64,000 nt of DNA from an uncultured Aquimarina sp. (GTDB lineage Bacteria; Bacteroidota; Bacteroidia; Flavobacteriales; Flavobacteriaceae), in the NCBI RefSeq assembly GCF_947495315.1, contig NZ_CANLYD010000007.1, positions 227,769-291,768 on the forward strand, in the 5' to 3' direction. Below are positions 51,988 through 61,809 of this stretch, piece by piece. Positions within the stretch are counted from its first letter, which is position 1; every line of letters begins with the position of its first letter. A program made the position numbers and the translations under genes. The notes below the pieces were generated by a model. It was not told the DNA's origin, searched no databases, and saw only the letters and a program-made list of their open reading frames with translations.

Positions 51988-52872
51988 ATGATTAAAAAAA
52001 TTACCCCACTACTGGCAGTAATCTGCTTAATTTTTAATTCTTGCACAAATGATGTGGAATTTAACACACCAGGATTACAAGCTACAATCGACGGAAAATT
52101 ATTTAGACCTGACATCCGAAAAGCAATTATTCATGATGATGGCACATTAGTAATTGTTGGAAACAATGGTACAGAATCAATAAATTTCACTACCTCTTCT
52201 ACTGATATTGGAACCTATAGATTAGAACAACAAGCTATTAATAAAGTTAGTTTTGAAGATAATGATGTGAAGTTTATCTCAGAAGATGGAGTAAGTAATG
52301 GACAAATAGTAATTACAGAAATTTATAACAATCAAGTTTCCGGTAATTTCTATTTTGAAGACTTAAAAGGTAGTAACGGAAAATCTATGAGCTTCAAAAA
52401 CGGATGGTTTTATAGACTACCTATTGAGAATTTTGTTCCTGAACCAGAAGAGGAACAGGAAGAAGAAATTATTATAAACGTTGAAGAGGAAGAAGAAGAT
52501 CCTGAAATAAACCCATGTCTTTTAAATGCATCTCTTATCGCTATGATTAACGGCAACCAAATGATCACAGATGATCACGATGCAATCCCTTTTGGAGTAA
52601 ACAACCCTTCTATTTTGATTAAGGCGAGTAATGAAGATGAAGAAATAACTATTGTTTTCCCGATAGATGTTACTGTAGGAACACATTCTTTGACCGGATC
52701 TGGTGAATACAGTGCTACTTATAGCTTATATAATGATAAAGCATCTGCAGTATCAGGAAGGCTTACGATAACCTATCACGATACTGAAACCAAATGCATT
52801 AGTGGTAGCTTTGAATTTACCACAACAAGCGGAATAGTTGTTTCAGAAGGATTATTTGATTACGGATATTAA
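51988..52872 (+). CDS. Lipoprotein with two DUF6252-like beta domains
   Basis: 294 residues; lipoprotein signal (LLAVICLIFNSC, lipid Cys ~19). Two similar halves: residues ~30-140 (LQATIDGKLFRPDIRKAIIHDDGTLVIVGNNGT...VSGNFYFED) and ~175-290 (LLNASLIAMINGNQMITDDHDAI...SGSFEFTTTSG), joined by a Glu-rich acidic linker (PEPEEEQEEEIIINVEEEEEDPE). Each half matches the DUF6252 layout of flavobacterial lipoproteins. Function unknown; surface or periplasmic location. Confidence 0.82.
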   Translation: MIKKITPLLAVICLIFNSCTNDVEFNTPGLQATIDGKLFRPDIRKAIIHDDGTLVIVGNNGTESINFTTSSTDIGTYRLEQQAINKVSFEDNDVKFISEDGVSNGQIVITEIYNNQVSGNFYFEDLKGSNGKSMSFKNGWFYRLPIENFVPEPEEEQEEEIIINVEEEEEDPEINPCLLNASLIAMINGNQMITDDHDAIPFGVNNPSILIKASNEDEEITIVFPIDVTVGTHSLTGSGEYSATYSLYNDKASAVSGRLTITYHDTETKCISGSFEFTTTSGIVVSEGLFDYGY

Positions 52873-52894
52873 TCACAACTCAACTATAGTTCGA

Positions 52895-52930
52895 AAAGCG
52901 TTCACTAATATGATTGGTGAACGCTTTTTA
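52895..52930. terminator. Terminator after the DUF6252-like lipoprotein
   Basis: AAAAGCGTTCAC and GTGAACGCTTTT pair around an 11-nt loop, followed by T-rich sequence. Confidence 0.9.
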
Positions 52931-53056
52931 TTTTTGATAAACTCTAACAATATTCCTTATTCCTTTAGTATTATATTTTTCATTTATCAAAAGAGCCCAA
53001 TACTTGATAGTTGATAAATTGGAATAACTTTTAATCAATCGACTTATCATTTTAGT

Positions 53057-53064
53057 TATTTTTG
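53057..53064 (+). promoter_or_regulatory. -7 element of dnaE
   Basis: TATTTTTG, exact TAnnTTTG. Transcription from it would start near 53071, downstream of a TTG at 53062, and so supports the ATG at 53113 as the dnaE start. No clear -33 TTTG. Confidence 0.45.
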
Positions 53065-53112
53065 GAGATCACTTCCACCGGAAGATTAAACTTTCTCGAA
53101 ACTGATCTTTTT

Positions 53113-56100
53113 ATGTATTTAATTTTTGATACCGAAACAACAGGTTTACCTAAACGTTGGGATGCTCCAATAAGCGACACAGATAACTGGCCAAGATGTA
53201 TCCAAATCGCTTGGCAGTTACACGATGAAATGGGGAACTGTATAGAGCACGAGGATTATTTAGTAAAACCCGAAGGGTTTAACATTCCTTATGACGCAGA
53301 AAAAATTCACGGAATTTCTACCGCATTAGCAGATCAAGATGGTATTACATTAGCAGAAGTTTTAGAGAAATTCAATATTGCACTTTCCAAAACCAAATTC
53401 GTTGTAGGTCAGAACGTAGGATTTGATATTAACATTATGGGCTCTGAGTTTTACAGACTTGGTATCGACAATCAGCTGCAAGAACTGCCGGTTCTAGATA
53501 CCTGTACAGAAACTACTGCTAGTTTATGTCAGATTCCTGGAGGACGTGGAGGAAAATTTAAACTTCCTACGTTAACCGAACTGCACGAATATCTTTTTGG
53601 AACAGCATTTGGCGAAGCACATAATGCCACTGCGGATGTAGAAGCTACTACCCGATGTTTTTTGGAATTGATCCGTAAACAAGTTTTTACACAGGAAGAA
53701 CTAGATGTTCAACCTGATTATTTTCAGAATTTTAAAGAGCTTCACAAAGAACCTATTCAATTAATAGGTTTAAAACATATAAATCTTAAAAAGGCCTCAC
53801 AAAAAATCCAAGATGCTTTAGATCAACAAGGCAGCTCCGATATTTCTCAACAAGAGATCAAAAAAAATATTGCAGCTCTTGATTCAGTAAACTTTGCACA
53901 TCTTCATAATCACACCCAATTTTCGGTTTTACAATCCACTACTAGTATTCCTGATTTAGTGAAAGAAACAGCTAAACATAAAATGACAGCTGTTGCCATG
54001 ACTGATCATGCAAATATGATGGGTGCTTTTCATTTTGTATCCGCGGTTACTAATCACAATAAAAGTGTAAAAGCTGCAAACGAAGAAGCCATAGAAAATG
54101 GTGAAGAACCCACTGGAATAGAGATAAAACCTATCATTGGTGTTGAATTCTTTGTTTGTGAGAATCATAAAGATAAATCCAGAAAAGATAACGGGTACCA
54201 AGTTGTGCTGCTCGCCAAAAATAAAAACGGATATCATAACCTTGCAAAAATGTCTTCCATTGGTTTTGTAGATGGGTTCTACTATTTACCTAGAATTGAC
54301 AAAGAGGTTATCAAACAATATAAAGAAGATATCATTGTACTAACTGGGAATCTTTATGGTGAAGTCCCAAGTAAAGTATTGAATATCGGCGAAAAACAAG
54401 CCGAAGAAGCTTTATTGTGGTGGAAAGAAGAATTTGGCGATGATCTATATATAGAGATTATGCGTCATAATCAAGAAGATGAAAATCGTGTAAACCCAGT
54501 ACTGATTGACTTCTCTAAAAAACATAACATAAAAACTATCGCCTCTAATAACACCTATTATTGCGAGAAAAAAGATGCCAATGCACATGATATTCTTTTG
54601 TGTGTAAAAGATGGAGAAAAGCAAGCAACTCCTATTGGTCGAGGAAGAGGTTATCGTTACGGCTTGCCTAATCAAGAATATTATTTTAAGTCTTCTGAAG
54701 AGATGAAAAATTTATTCAAAGACCTTCCTGAAGCTATTATCAATATTCAAGAAGTTGTCGACAAGATAGAACCTTTTGTACTTGCTAGGGATGTATTATT
54801 ACCAGCCTTTGATATTCCAGAAGAATTTCAATCCGAAGAAGATAAAGTTGACGATGGTAAGAGAGGAGAAAATGCATACTTAAGACACATTACCTATAAA
54901 GGTGCCAAAATTCGATATGGAGAAATCACTCCAGAAATTGACGAGCGTCTGGATTTCGAACTAAAAGTAATCGAAAAAACTGGATATCCAGGATATTTCC
55001 TGATTGTAGAAGATTTTATCCGTGCAGCAAGAGATATGGGAGTTTCAGTGGGTCCAGGACGTGGATCCGCAGCAGGATCAGCAGTTGCCTATTGTTTATG
55101 GATTACTAATTTAGATCCAATTAAGTATGATTTACTTTTTGAGAGATTCTTAAATCCAGATCGTGTAAGTATGCCCGATATCGATATTGATTTTGATGAT
55201 GAGGGACGTGGCCGTGTTATGGACTATGTAATCGAAAAATACGGTGCTAACCAAGTGGCACAGATCATTACATATGGTACTATGGCGGCAAAATCCTCTA
55301 TACGTGATACAGCTCGTGTACTTGATCTACCTCTTGGAGATTCGGATCGTATTGCCAAGTTGATTCCTAATATGTCTAAATTAGGAAAGATATTTGGCGT
55401 AGATGAAGCTACTTTAAAGAAGAAATTTAGAAGCGATGAATTAGAAAAAGTAAATGAACTTCTAAAAATTGCAGAAGGTGATGATCTGGAAGCTGAAACC
55501 TTAAATCAAGCAAGAATACTAGAGGGCTCTGTAAGAAACACAGGAATTCATGCTTGTGGAGTTATTATTACCCCAGATGATATTACCAAATTCGTTCCTG
55601 TTGCCTTAGCCAAGGATTCGGATATGTACTGTACGCAGTTTGACAACTCTGTTGTAGAAGATGCAGGACTACTAAAAATGGATTTCCTGGGATTAAAGAC
55701 ATTAACTTTAATCAAGGATACGGTTAAAATTGTAAAAGCTAAACACGATGTAGATCTCGATCCGGAGAATTTCCCGCTAGATGATGAAGAAACCTATGCG
55801 TTGTTCCAGCGAGGAGAAACAGTTGGAGTCTTCCAATATGAATCTCCTGGGATGCAAAAATATATGAAGGAATTAAAGCCTACTGTTTTTGCAGATCTTA
55901 TTGCAATGAACGCATTATATCGTCCAGGTCCTTTAGAATACATCCCTAGTTTTATTAATCGAAAACACGGCACAGAAGAAATCATTTATGACCTTGAAGC
56001 CTGTGAAGAATATCTAAAAGAAACCTACGGAATCACAGTATACCAAGAGCAAGTGATGTTATTATCACAGAAACTTGCAGATTTTACCAAGGGTGAAGCC

Positions 56101-57498
56101 GATGTACTTCGTAAGGCAATGGGTAAAAAGCAGAAAGCAGTTTTGGATAAAATGAAACCTAAGTTCATTAAACAAGCTGCCGCTAAAGGCCATGCCGAAG
56201 ATAGTCTGGAAAAAATCTGGAAAGACTGGGAAGCCTTTGCAGCTTATGCTTTTAACAAATCTCACTCTACATGTTATGCCTGGATAGCTTATCAGACCGC
56301 ATACTTAAAAGCACATTATCCAGCAGAATACATGGCTGCGGTGCTTTCTAACAACATGAATGACATCAAACAGGTTACTTTCTTTATGGAAGAATGTAAA
56401 CGTATGAAATTAGATGTATTAGGTCCTGATGTTAACGAATCCTATAGAAAATTCTCTGTAAACAAGGATGGCGCGGTTCGATTTGGGATGGGAGCTATCA
56501 AAGGTGTTGGTACCGGAGCTGTTGACACTATCGTAGAAAACAGAAAAGAAGATGGACACTATAAATCCATTTTTGATATGGCAAAACGTATTGATTTACG
56601 AGCGGCCAATAAAAAAGCATTTGAAAGTTTGGCACTAGCTGGTGGTTTTGACTCCTTTGCCGAAACGCATAGAGGTCAATACTTTCATCAAGATGGAGAT
56701 GGGGTTACATTTCTTGAAAAAGCGATGAAATATGGATCAAAATATCAGGAAAATGAAAATTCCTCTCAAGTAAGTTTATTTGGGGAAGCCAGTGATGTCC
56801 AGATTCCTGAGCCTGTAGTTCCTCCTTGTGAAGAATGGGGAACCATGGAAAAACTAGCCCGAGAAAAAGAAGTAGTTGGTATTTATCTTTCAGGCCATCC
56901 ACTGGATGATTTTAAATATGAAATGAAATATTTCTGTAATGGAGACCTTCTGAATTTTGCAGATTTAGAAAATAATCTGAATCGAGAAGTATCATTTGGC
57001 GGTGTGATCACGGGTGTAGAACACCGTACCTCTAAAAACGGAAAAGGTTGGGCTATTTTTAGTATAGAAGACTATAATACTGCACACGAGTTTAGAATTT
57101 TTGGAGAAGACTATCTAAAACACAGACCTTTCTTGGTACAAAGTACTTTTGTGTACGCAAAAGCTTTTATAAAAGAAGGTTGGGTAAATCGAGATACCGG
57201 TAAAAAAGGAGATCCTAGGATACAGTTTAACAGTTTCCAGTTACTGCATGATGTAATGGAAACCTATGCTAGAAAATTAACTATACAATTAGATATCAAT
57301 GACCTTTCTGATAAGAGAATTGACGGACTTAAAGAATTATTAACCGAGCATTCCGGAAATCACACCTTAAACTTTGTAATATTTGAGATGGCAGAAAAAT
57401 TAAAATTACATATGCCTAGTCGAAAACAAAAAGTAAATATTTCTCAAGAATTACTAATGGCTCTAGAAAATGATTCTGTCTATTATAAATTGAATTAG
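53113..57498 (+). CDS. dnaE: DNA polymerase III subunit alpha with N-terminal DnaQ-like exonuclease
   Basis: 1461 residues from ATG 53113 (MYLIFDTETTGLPKRW). Residues 1-~190 are a DEDDh 3'-5' exonuclease (FDTETTG with Asp6 and Glu8, VGQNVGFDINIMG, HNATADVEATTRCFL). A PHP domain starts at ~262 (HLHNHTQFSVLQ, MTDHANMMG). The family C palm has PGRGSAAGSAVAYCL and PDIDIDFDDEGR near 687, then RPGPLEYIPSFI; an OB-fold near 1310 (EVSFGGVITGVEHR). Fused proofreading plus polymerase is the normal flavobacterial replicase form. Monocistronic. Confidence 0.97.
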   Translation: MYLIFDTETTGLPKRWDAPISDTDNWPRCIQIAWQLHDEMGNCIEHEDYLVKPEGFNIPYDAEKIHGISTALADQDGITLAEVLEKFNIALSKTKFVVGQNVGFDINIMGSEFYRLGIDNQLQELPVLDTCTETTASLCQIPGGRGGKFKLPTLTELHEYLFGTAFGEAHNATADVEATTRCFLELIRKQVFTQEELDVQPDYFQNFKELHKEPIQLIGLKHINLKKASQKIQDALDQQGSSDISQQEIKKNIAALDSVNFAHLHNHTQFSVLQSTTSIPDLVKETAKHKMTAVAMTDHANMMGAFHFVSAVTNHNKSVKAANEEAIENGEEPTGIEIKPIIGVEFFVCENHKDKSRKDNGYQVVLLAKNKNGYHNLAKMSSIGFVDGFYYLPRIDKEVIKQYKEDIIVLTGNLYGEVPSKVLNIGEKQAEEALLWWKEEFGDDLYIEIMRHNQEDENRVNPVLIDFSKKHNIKTIASNNTYYCEKKDANAHDILLCVKDGEKQATPIGRGRGYRYGLPNQEYYFKSSEEMKNLFKDLPEAIINIQEVVDKIEPFVLARDVLLPAFDIPEEFQSEEDKVDDGKRGENAYLRHITYKGAKIRYGEITPEIDERLDFELKVIEKTGYPGYFLIVEDFIRAARDMGVSVGPGRGSAAGSAVAYCLWITNLDPIKYDLLFERFLNPDRVSMPDIDIDFDDEGRGRVMDYVIEKYGANQVAQIITYGTMAAKSSIRDTARVLDLPLGDSDRIAKLIPNMSKLGKIFGVDEATLKKKFRSDELEKVNELLKIAEGDDLEAETLNQARILEGSVRNTGIHACGVIITPDDITKFVPVALAKDSDMYCTQFDNSVVEDAGLLKMDFLGLKTLTLIKDTVKIVKAKHDVDLDPENFPLDDEETYALFQRGETVGVFQYESPGMQKYMKELKPTVFADLIAMNALYRPGPLEYIPSFINRKHGTEEIIYDLEACEEYLKETYGITVYQEQVMLLSQKLADFTKGEADVLRKAMGKKQKAVLDKMKPKFIKQAAAKGHAEDSLEKIWKDWEAFAAYAFNKSHSTCYAWIAYQTAYLKAHYPAEYMAAVLSNNMNDIKQVTFFMEECKRMKLDVLGPDVNESYRKFSVNKDGAVRFGMGAIKGVGTGAVDTIVENRKEDGHYKSIFDMAKRIDLRAANKKAFESLALAGGFDSFAETHRGQYFHQDGDGVTFLEKAMKYGSKYQENENSSQVSLFGEASDVQIPEPVVPPCEEWGTMEKLAREKEVVGIYLSGHPLDDFKYEMKYFCNGDLLNFADLENNLNREVSFGGVITGVEHRTSKNGKGWAIFSIEDYNTAHEFRIFGEDYLKHRPFLVQSTFVYAKAFIKEGWVNRDTGKKGDPRIQFNSFQLLHDVMETYARKLTIQLDINDLSDKRIDGLKELLTEHSGNHTLNFVIFEMAEKLKLHMPSRKQKVNISQELLMALENDSVYYKLN

Positions 57499-57923
57499 AA
57501 ATAACAACTTAATCTTATATTTTAATTAAGCATTAGTGGGTTTTCAGGAAAGACATAACTTTTCAATTTGGCTCTATAAAAAAGTCAAAAACATCCACTT
57601 AACATGTTAGCTATCTAACACTTATGACATTTCTACACACTCTTAAAAAGTGAGGAAATATGGTAATTATTTGTTAAAAAACTCTTTCCTAAAAAATTCT
57701 ATTTTCACTCAACCGCCTCGTAAAACCCTTAAAATCAACAAAATTCCGAATTGACAAAGTTCAAAAACGACTCTATTCACTTTATTTTAAAATCAAATGC
57801 TGTAAGTATAAAATATTGGTAGCGTCTCAACATATATCAAATCTTAAAACCTTTTGATCTCCTAAAAATGATTGGCCAATTGTTTTTATTTTTTTTTAGA
57901 ATTTAACTCTTAAAACACAAAAA
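57499..57923. other. Intergenic region
   Basis: 425 bp of AT-rich DNA. A small inverted repeat TGTTAG/CTAACA lies near 57605-57620. No terminator with a T run, ORF or exact promoter found. Confidence 0.45.
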
Positions 57924-59300
57924 ATGAAAAATTTCAAAACGATACTTTTAGGTATTTTCACAATCTCATTATTTATAGCCTGTAGCACTGATGACGCTAT
58001 AATTCCAGAAAATCAATTAACAACCATTGAAATAGCTGAAGACGACTTAGAAAAAGAAGCTCAATCTAAAGGACTATTTCAATCATTTAGAGCTTTAAAG
58101 GAAGCCAAAATACTATTAAGTAGTATTCGTAAAGACGGAGGAATCCCATTTAATGTATTTAATCCTGCACTTAGGTTCACAGAATCACAAAACGTATTTT
58201 TACCAAGTGTTTTAGGTATCGATTTCAGAATAGACAGGTCTGTTGTCCCAGCTGGACCCACAGCTAGATTCCCAATGTTTCAAGGTTGGGAGACCTTACC
58301 AGATGGAAACCTTAGAAAAGGATACTATGTAATAACAGAAGCATCAGATAAATTTATGGCTAAAAAACTAGGAGTCATTTTTTCTCCTAGAATGGCAGCA
58401 TCAGTAGGATCAGGAGGAGAACAAAAAGCATATTTCACTCGTAGAGGAAGACTTGTTTTTGAAGGATCGGTGGATTTTTCGCCAAAAAGATCTTTAGTCG
58501 CTGGAGCTCCAGATGGATTGTTATTTGGTTTCCCACCAGCGGAAGCTAATCCTGGTGCGATAGCAGATTCTAAATGGTCATCATATGTAGTATTACCTAG
58601 CGGTGTAGTTATTAATGCTCAATTGGTAGCCAACAGTACTGGTATTCATGATAGAATTCCAAATCCGAATGGAAACAGCATCGAAGATCAAGATGATTTA
58701 AACAATCCTAATTTAGCCATTAATCAAGCCTCAGTTGTAATGCAACTTTTAGACGGGTGGCAAGATGGTAGACCATATTACTTTCATATTGTTACAGATA
58801 CTTCAGATCCAGGACCTGCAGCTATAGAGTTAGGAGTTTTTGCTCCAAGATTGGCTAACTTACCAACATTTGGATTATTCCCAGGAGGTTCTATGCTACC
58901 TTTTAGCCCTACAGCAAATGGTAGAACAACGGATACAGATGGTTTTGGAGTACAAGGCTTGAACACAGCTTCTTTAAGCGATCAACAAGTACAGGATCCA
59001 ACAAATACTTTTCCAATTGATCCTAGAGACGAAAGATATGCACCAATGTGGGATGCACATGTAACTGAGTTTACAATTCCAGAATCTGATCGCCCAATTT
59101 TAAGAAGTTTTGATCAAGTAAATCAACTTTTAGAAGAAGGTATTTTAATCCCTTTCAGAGGAAATGCCAATCCTAGTCCATTAGCAAATTCTTTATCGGA
59201 TTTACTAACGGCAACAGGTGCGATTATAAACTGTCCTGTAATTACACAACCAGACGCAAGTGTTATCGGTTCCCAAATTGGATTACCTCAAAACAACTAA
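57924..59300 (+). CDS. Hypothetical lipoprotein of 458 residues
   Basis: Lipoprotein signal (LLGIFTISLFIAC, lipid Cys ~20) followed by an acidic stretch (STDDAIIPENQL, IAEDDLEKEA). The body is Pro/Gly-rich: PMFQGWETLPDGNLRKGYYVITEASDK, FSPRMAASVGSGGEQKAYFTRRGRLVFEG, PMWDAHVTEFTIPESDRPILRSFDQV. The regular, non-repetitive sequence suggests a globular secreted protein, perhaps with a beta-sandwich. I do not recognise the family. It lies ahead of a multihaem cytochrome with its own terminator between, so linkage is uncertain. Confidence 0.75.
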   Translation: MKNFKTILLGIFTISLFIACSTDDAIIPENQLTTIEIAEDDLEKEAQSKGLFQSFRALKEAKILLSSIRKDGGIPFNVFNPALRFTESQNVFLPSVLGIDFRIDRSVVPAGPTARFPMFQGWETLPDGNLRKGYYVITEASDKFMAKKLGVIFSPRMAASVGSGGEQKAYFTRRGRLVFEGSVDFSPKRSLVAGAPDGLLFGFPPAEANPGAIADSKWSSYVVLPSGVVINAQLVANSTGIHDRIPNPNGNSIEDQDDLNNPNLAINQASVVMQLLDGWQDGRPYYFHIVTDTSDPGPAAIELGVFAPRLANLPTFGLFPGGSMLPFSPTANGRTTDTDGFGVQGLNTASLSDQQVQDPTNTFPIDPRDERYAPMWDAHVTEFTIPESDRPILRSFDQVNQLLEEGILIPFRGNANPSPLANSLSDLLTATGAIINCPVITQPDASVIGSQIGLPQNN

Positions 59301-59355
59301 AAAGAAGATTGAAGAATAAACTATTTTATTTGTCTTTAGTTTTATGTTAAATATG

Positions 59356-59391
59356 AAAAGCTTAGTAACTATTATGTTACTAAGCTTTTTT
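59356..59391. terminator. Terminator after the 458-residue lipoprotein
   Basis: 14-bp arms AAAAGCTTAGTAAC / GTTACTAAGCTTTT (59356-59369, 59376-59389) with a T run. Confidence 0.93.
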
Positions 59392-59509
59392 TAATAATTG
59401 AAAATTGAATCTAGATAAAGAAACAGATTTATATCAATTCTTAAATACATTATAGACGTGTCTGTTTTAAAATTATTATATCTTGTAAAAGAATCGCACA
59501 TCAGAACTT

Positions 59510-60739
59510 ATGCAAAAGAATAAATTGTACATTATAACTATCGGTATTATTATTCTTGGTACAGTATCATATTTCGCTTTCAATCTAAAAAAATCAAATG
59601 ACAAAAGTGAATATATTTCCATTACACCCATAGCCAGCCATACAAATGGAATGGATTTTATTGATTCATATACCTGTGTAGAATGTCATCAACAAATAGT
59701 GGAAGATCATCATCACACTGCACACTTCAATTCCTTCCAACCTGCCAACAAAAATACAATTAAGGGTAGTTTTGAAGAAGACAAAAACGCATTACGATTA
59801 AATGATGATGTTACTTTTAACTTCATAGAAAAAGATTCTGGTTTTTATCAGGAACCAGTAATCAAGGATCAAGGCGTTCCTTTTTATTCTGCGAAAATGG
59901 ATATTGTGGTAGGTTCAGGAACTAAAGGACAGTCTTATTTGATGTGGAATAACAATAACCTGTTCCAATTACAAGCTTCTTATTTTACTCCCACTGATAG
60001 TTGGATTAATAGTCCTGGAGCTCCAAACCAATTAGCTCCTGCCAGACCTGTTTTAGAACGTTGTCTGGAATGTCATACTACCTACGCCCAAAATATAAAC
60101 GGAAACAAAAACAGCAATCAATTTCATAGAGAAAATCTAGTATACGGAATTGATTGTCAACGTTGTCACGGACCGGTAAAAGATCACGTAAAGTATCACA
60201 AACAAAACCCCAAAGATACTATTGCCAAGCATATTATAAAGTATGGCTCATTATCTCATCAACAACGATTAGACGCATGTGCTTTGTGTCATTCTGGTTT
60301 AAGAACTGAAACCACAGAACGTGCTTTTTCTTTTATGACAGGGGATACGCTAAAAAAGTTTTCATTTCCTGATTATGATGAATCAAGTCTTGAAGAATTG
60401 GACGTACACGGAAATCAATATGGTTTATTAACAGCTAGCAAATGCTTTAAACAAAGTCCCTCGCTCGATTGTATAACTTGTCACGATCCTCACAAAAAAG
60501 AAAGAGGAAATTTCAATTCATTTAATCAAAAATGTATGAATTGCCATAGTACTACAACGAACCCTATAAGTTGCTCTGGTGATAAAGGCGAGATCAAAAA
60601 ACTGAATAACAATTGCATTCAATGTCATATGCCTTTAGTAAAAAGTAAGACAATGAAAATACAAATACCTGGAAATGGTGAAGTTTCGGTAGATGTAAGA
60701 ACTCATTTAATAGGAATCTATAATCAAAAAGTGAAATAA
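59510..60739 (+). CDS. Multihaem c-type cytochrome (seven CxxCH)
   Basis: 409 residues; N-terminal membrane anchor/signal (LYIITIGIIILGTVSYFAF), then seven haem c motifs in order: CVECH (56-60), CLECH, CQRCH, CALCH, CITCH, CMNCH and CIQCH. The spacing and the early HHHTAHFN segment resemble periplasmic octahaem/pentahaem-type reductases and cytochrome c554-like folds, but seven motifs do not fit a named enzyme I know. Haem-bearing periplasmic electron carrier or reductase. No cytochrome maturation genes nearby. Confidence 0.88.
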   Translation: MQKNKLYIITIGIIILGTVSYFAFNLKKSNDKSEYISITPIASHTNGMDFIDSYTCVECHQQIVEDHHHTAHFNSFQPANKNTIKGSFEEDKNALRLNDDVTFNFIEKDSGFYQEPVIKDQGVPFYSAKMDIVVGSGTKGQSYLMWNNNNLFQLQASYFTPTDSWINSPGAPNQLAPARPVLERCLECHTTYAQNINGNKNSNQFHRENLVYGIDCQRCHGPVKDHVKYHKQNPKDTIAKHIIKYGSLSHQQRLDACALCHSGLRTETTERAFSFMTGDTLKKFSFPDYDESSLEELDVHGNQYGLLTASKCFKQSPSLDCITCHDPHKKERGNFNSFNQKCMNCHSTTTNPISCSGDKGEIKKLNNNCIQCHMPLVKSKTMKIQIPGNGEVSVDVRTHLIGIYNQKVK

Positions 60740-60743
60740 AAAA

Positions 60744-61103
60744 TTAGTCAAAAAAACTAAGTGCCCAATCTTCAGCCTCATTAAGCTTTTTAAAAAAAGT
60801 AAAGGCTTCGTTCCACAATGGTTGTTCTTGCATAGCTCTCTCTATTTCTTCAGGATTTTCAGAAACAATAGCAAAACCAATCATATTTTTTAATATTCGT
60901 CCGTTGTAAACATTTAGATCTATATCATGAGGATACTTCCTATGTGTAATAAATATGAAATTCTTTCCTTTATAATACACTTCAAGATGATCCGTAATTT
61001 CTCTTGCGATTTCCATCGTGATGGCAGAATCTGCTTTCATTACTAAAATAGCATGAGATTCTCTAAAAACAAGATTACAATATGATAGTTCAATTTCTTT
61101 CAT
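60744..61103 (-). CDS. Hypothetical cytosolic protein, SpoIIAA/STAS-like
   Basis: 119 residues, no signal. Pattern CNLVFRESHAILVMKADSAITMEIAREITDHLEVYYKGKNFIFITHRKYPHDIDLNVY alternates strands and helices as in small STAS/SpoIIAA-like domains found in Flavobacteriia. Function unknown. It is convergent with the cytochrome gene with only 4 bp between them. Confidence 0.75.
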   Translation of the reverse strand: MKEIELSYCNLVFRESHAILVMKADSAITMEIAREITDHLEVYYKGKNFIFITHRKYPHDIDLNVYNGRILKNMIGFAIVSENPEEIERAMQEQPLWNEAFTFFKKLNEAEDWALSFFD

Positions 61104-61319
61104 TTTGTTTATTACAGCTGTAAATATAATGTTAATTTTTTTCTTTAAAGTTGAATCAATCCCATTCCAATTCTATCCTAAACAGTAAATAAAATTATTA
61201 ATCCGTTAAAGAATTATTGTTAGCCGGAATAATTTAATATTATATTTGGTATCAGGAAATTCAATAACCCCATAGTGAAAACAAATATTATGACTGTAAG
61301 CTTTGGGAGAATTATTGAC

Positions 61320-61327
61320 TAATTTTG
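61320..61327 (+). promoter_or_regulatory. -7 element of trxA
   Basis: TAATTTTG, exact TAnnTTTG, 41 bp before the thioredoxin ATG. No well-placed -33 TTG. Confidence 0.45.
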
Positions 61328-61367
61328 TGAAATTAAAAAGGAATAAGAATTTAAACAATAAATAATT

Positions 61368-61685
61368 ATGGCATTAGAAATAACAGATGCTACTTTTGAT
61401 GAAGTGGTACTTAAAAGCGATAAACCTGTATTAGTTGATTTTTGGGCAGCATGGTGTGGTCCTTGTAGAATGGTAGGTCCAATAATCGAGCAAATCAGTG
61501 AAGAATATGACGGAAAAGCTGTTGTAGGTAAAGTTGATGTAGATGCAAACCAAGAATTTGCTGCTAAATACGGTGTAAGAAATATCCCAACTGTTCTAGT
61601 TTTCCAAAACGGAGAAGTAGTTGGTCGTCAAGTTGGTGTTTCTCCTAAAAATGTATATGCAGAAGCTCTCGATTCATTGATGTAA
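61368..61685 (+). CDS. trxA: Thioredoxin
   Basis: 105 residues, the standard thioredoxin length and fold: VLVDFWAAWCGPCRMVGPI with redox Cys30 and Cys33, VDVDANQEFAAKYGVRNIPTVLVF with cis-Pro. Cytoplasmic general protein disulfide reductase. Single gene with promoter and a strong terminator. Confidence 0.97.
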   Translation: MALEITDATFDEVVLKSDKPVLVDFWAAWCGPCRMVGPIIEQISEEYDGKAVVGKVDVDANQEFAAKYGVRNIPTVLVFQNGEVVGRQVGVSPKNVYAEALDSLM

Positions 61686-61702
61686 GAATTGATATAACGA
61701 AC

Positions 61703-61737
61703 AAAAAAGGGTTGACGTATTGTCAACCCTTTTTTTA
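61703..61737. terminator. Terminator after trxA
   Basis: AAAAAAGGGTTGAC / GTCAACCCTTTTTT, 14-bp arms around a 5-nt loop, plus T run. Confidence 0.95.
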
Positions 61738-61809
61738 TATAAAATAGATTAGTTATACGTATATTGTTTGCATAAAATTAATTCCATAGCCCTTTAATAA
61801 TCAAGAAGG

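Noticed and set aside
53062..53112. TTG start for dnaE at 53062
   Set aside because: A -7 element overlaps this TTG, and the exonuclease motif begins properly at the ATG at 53113.
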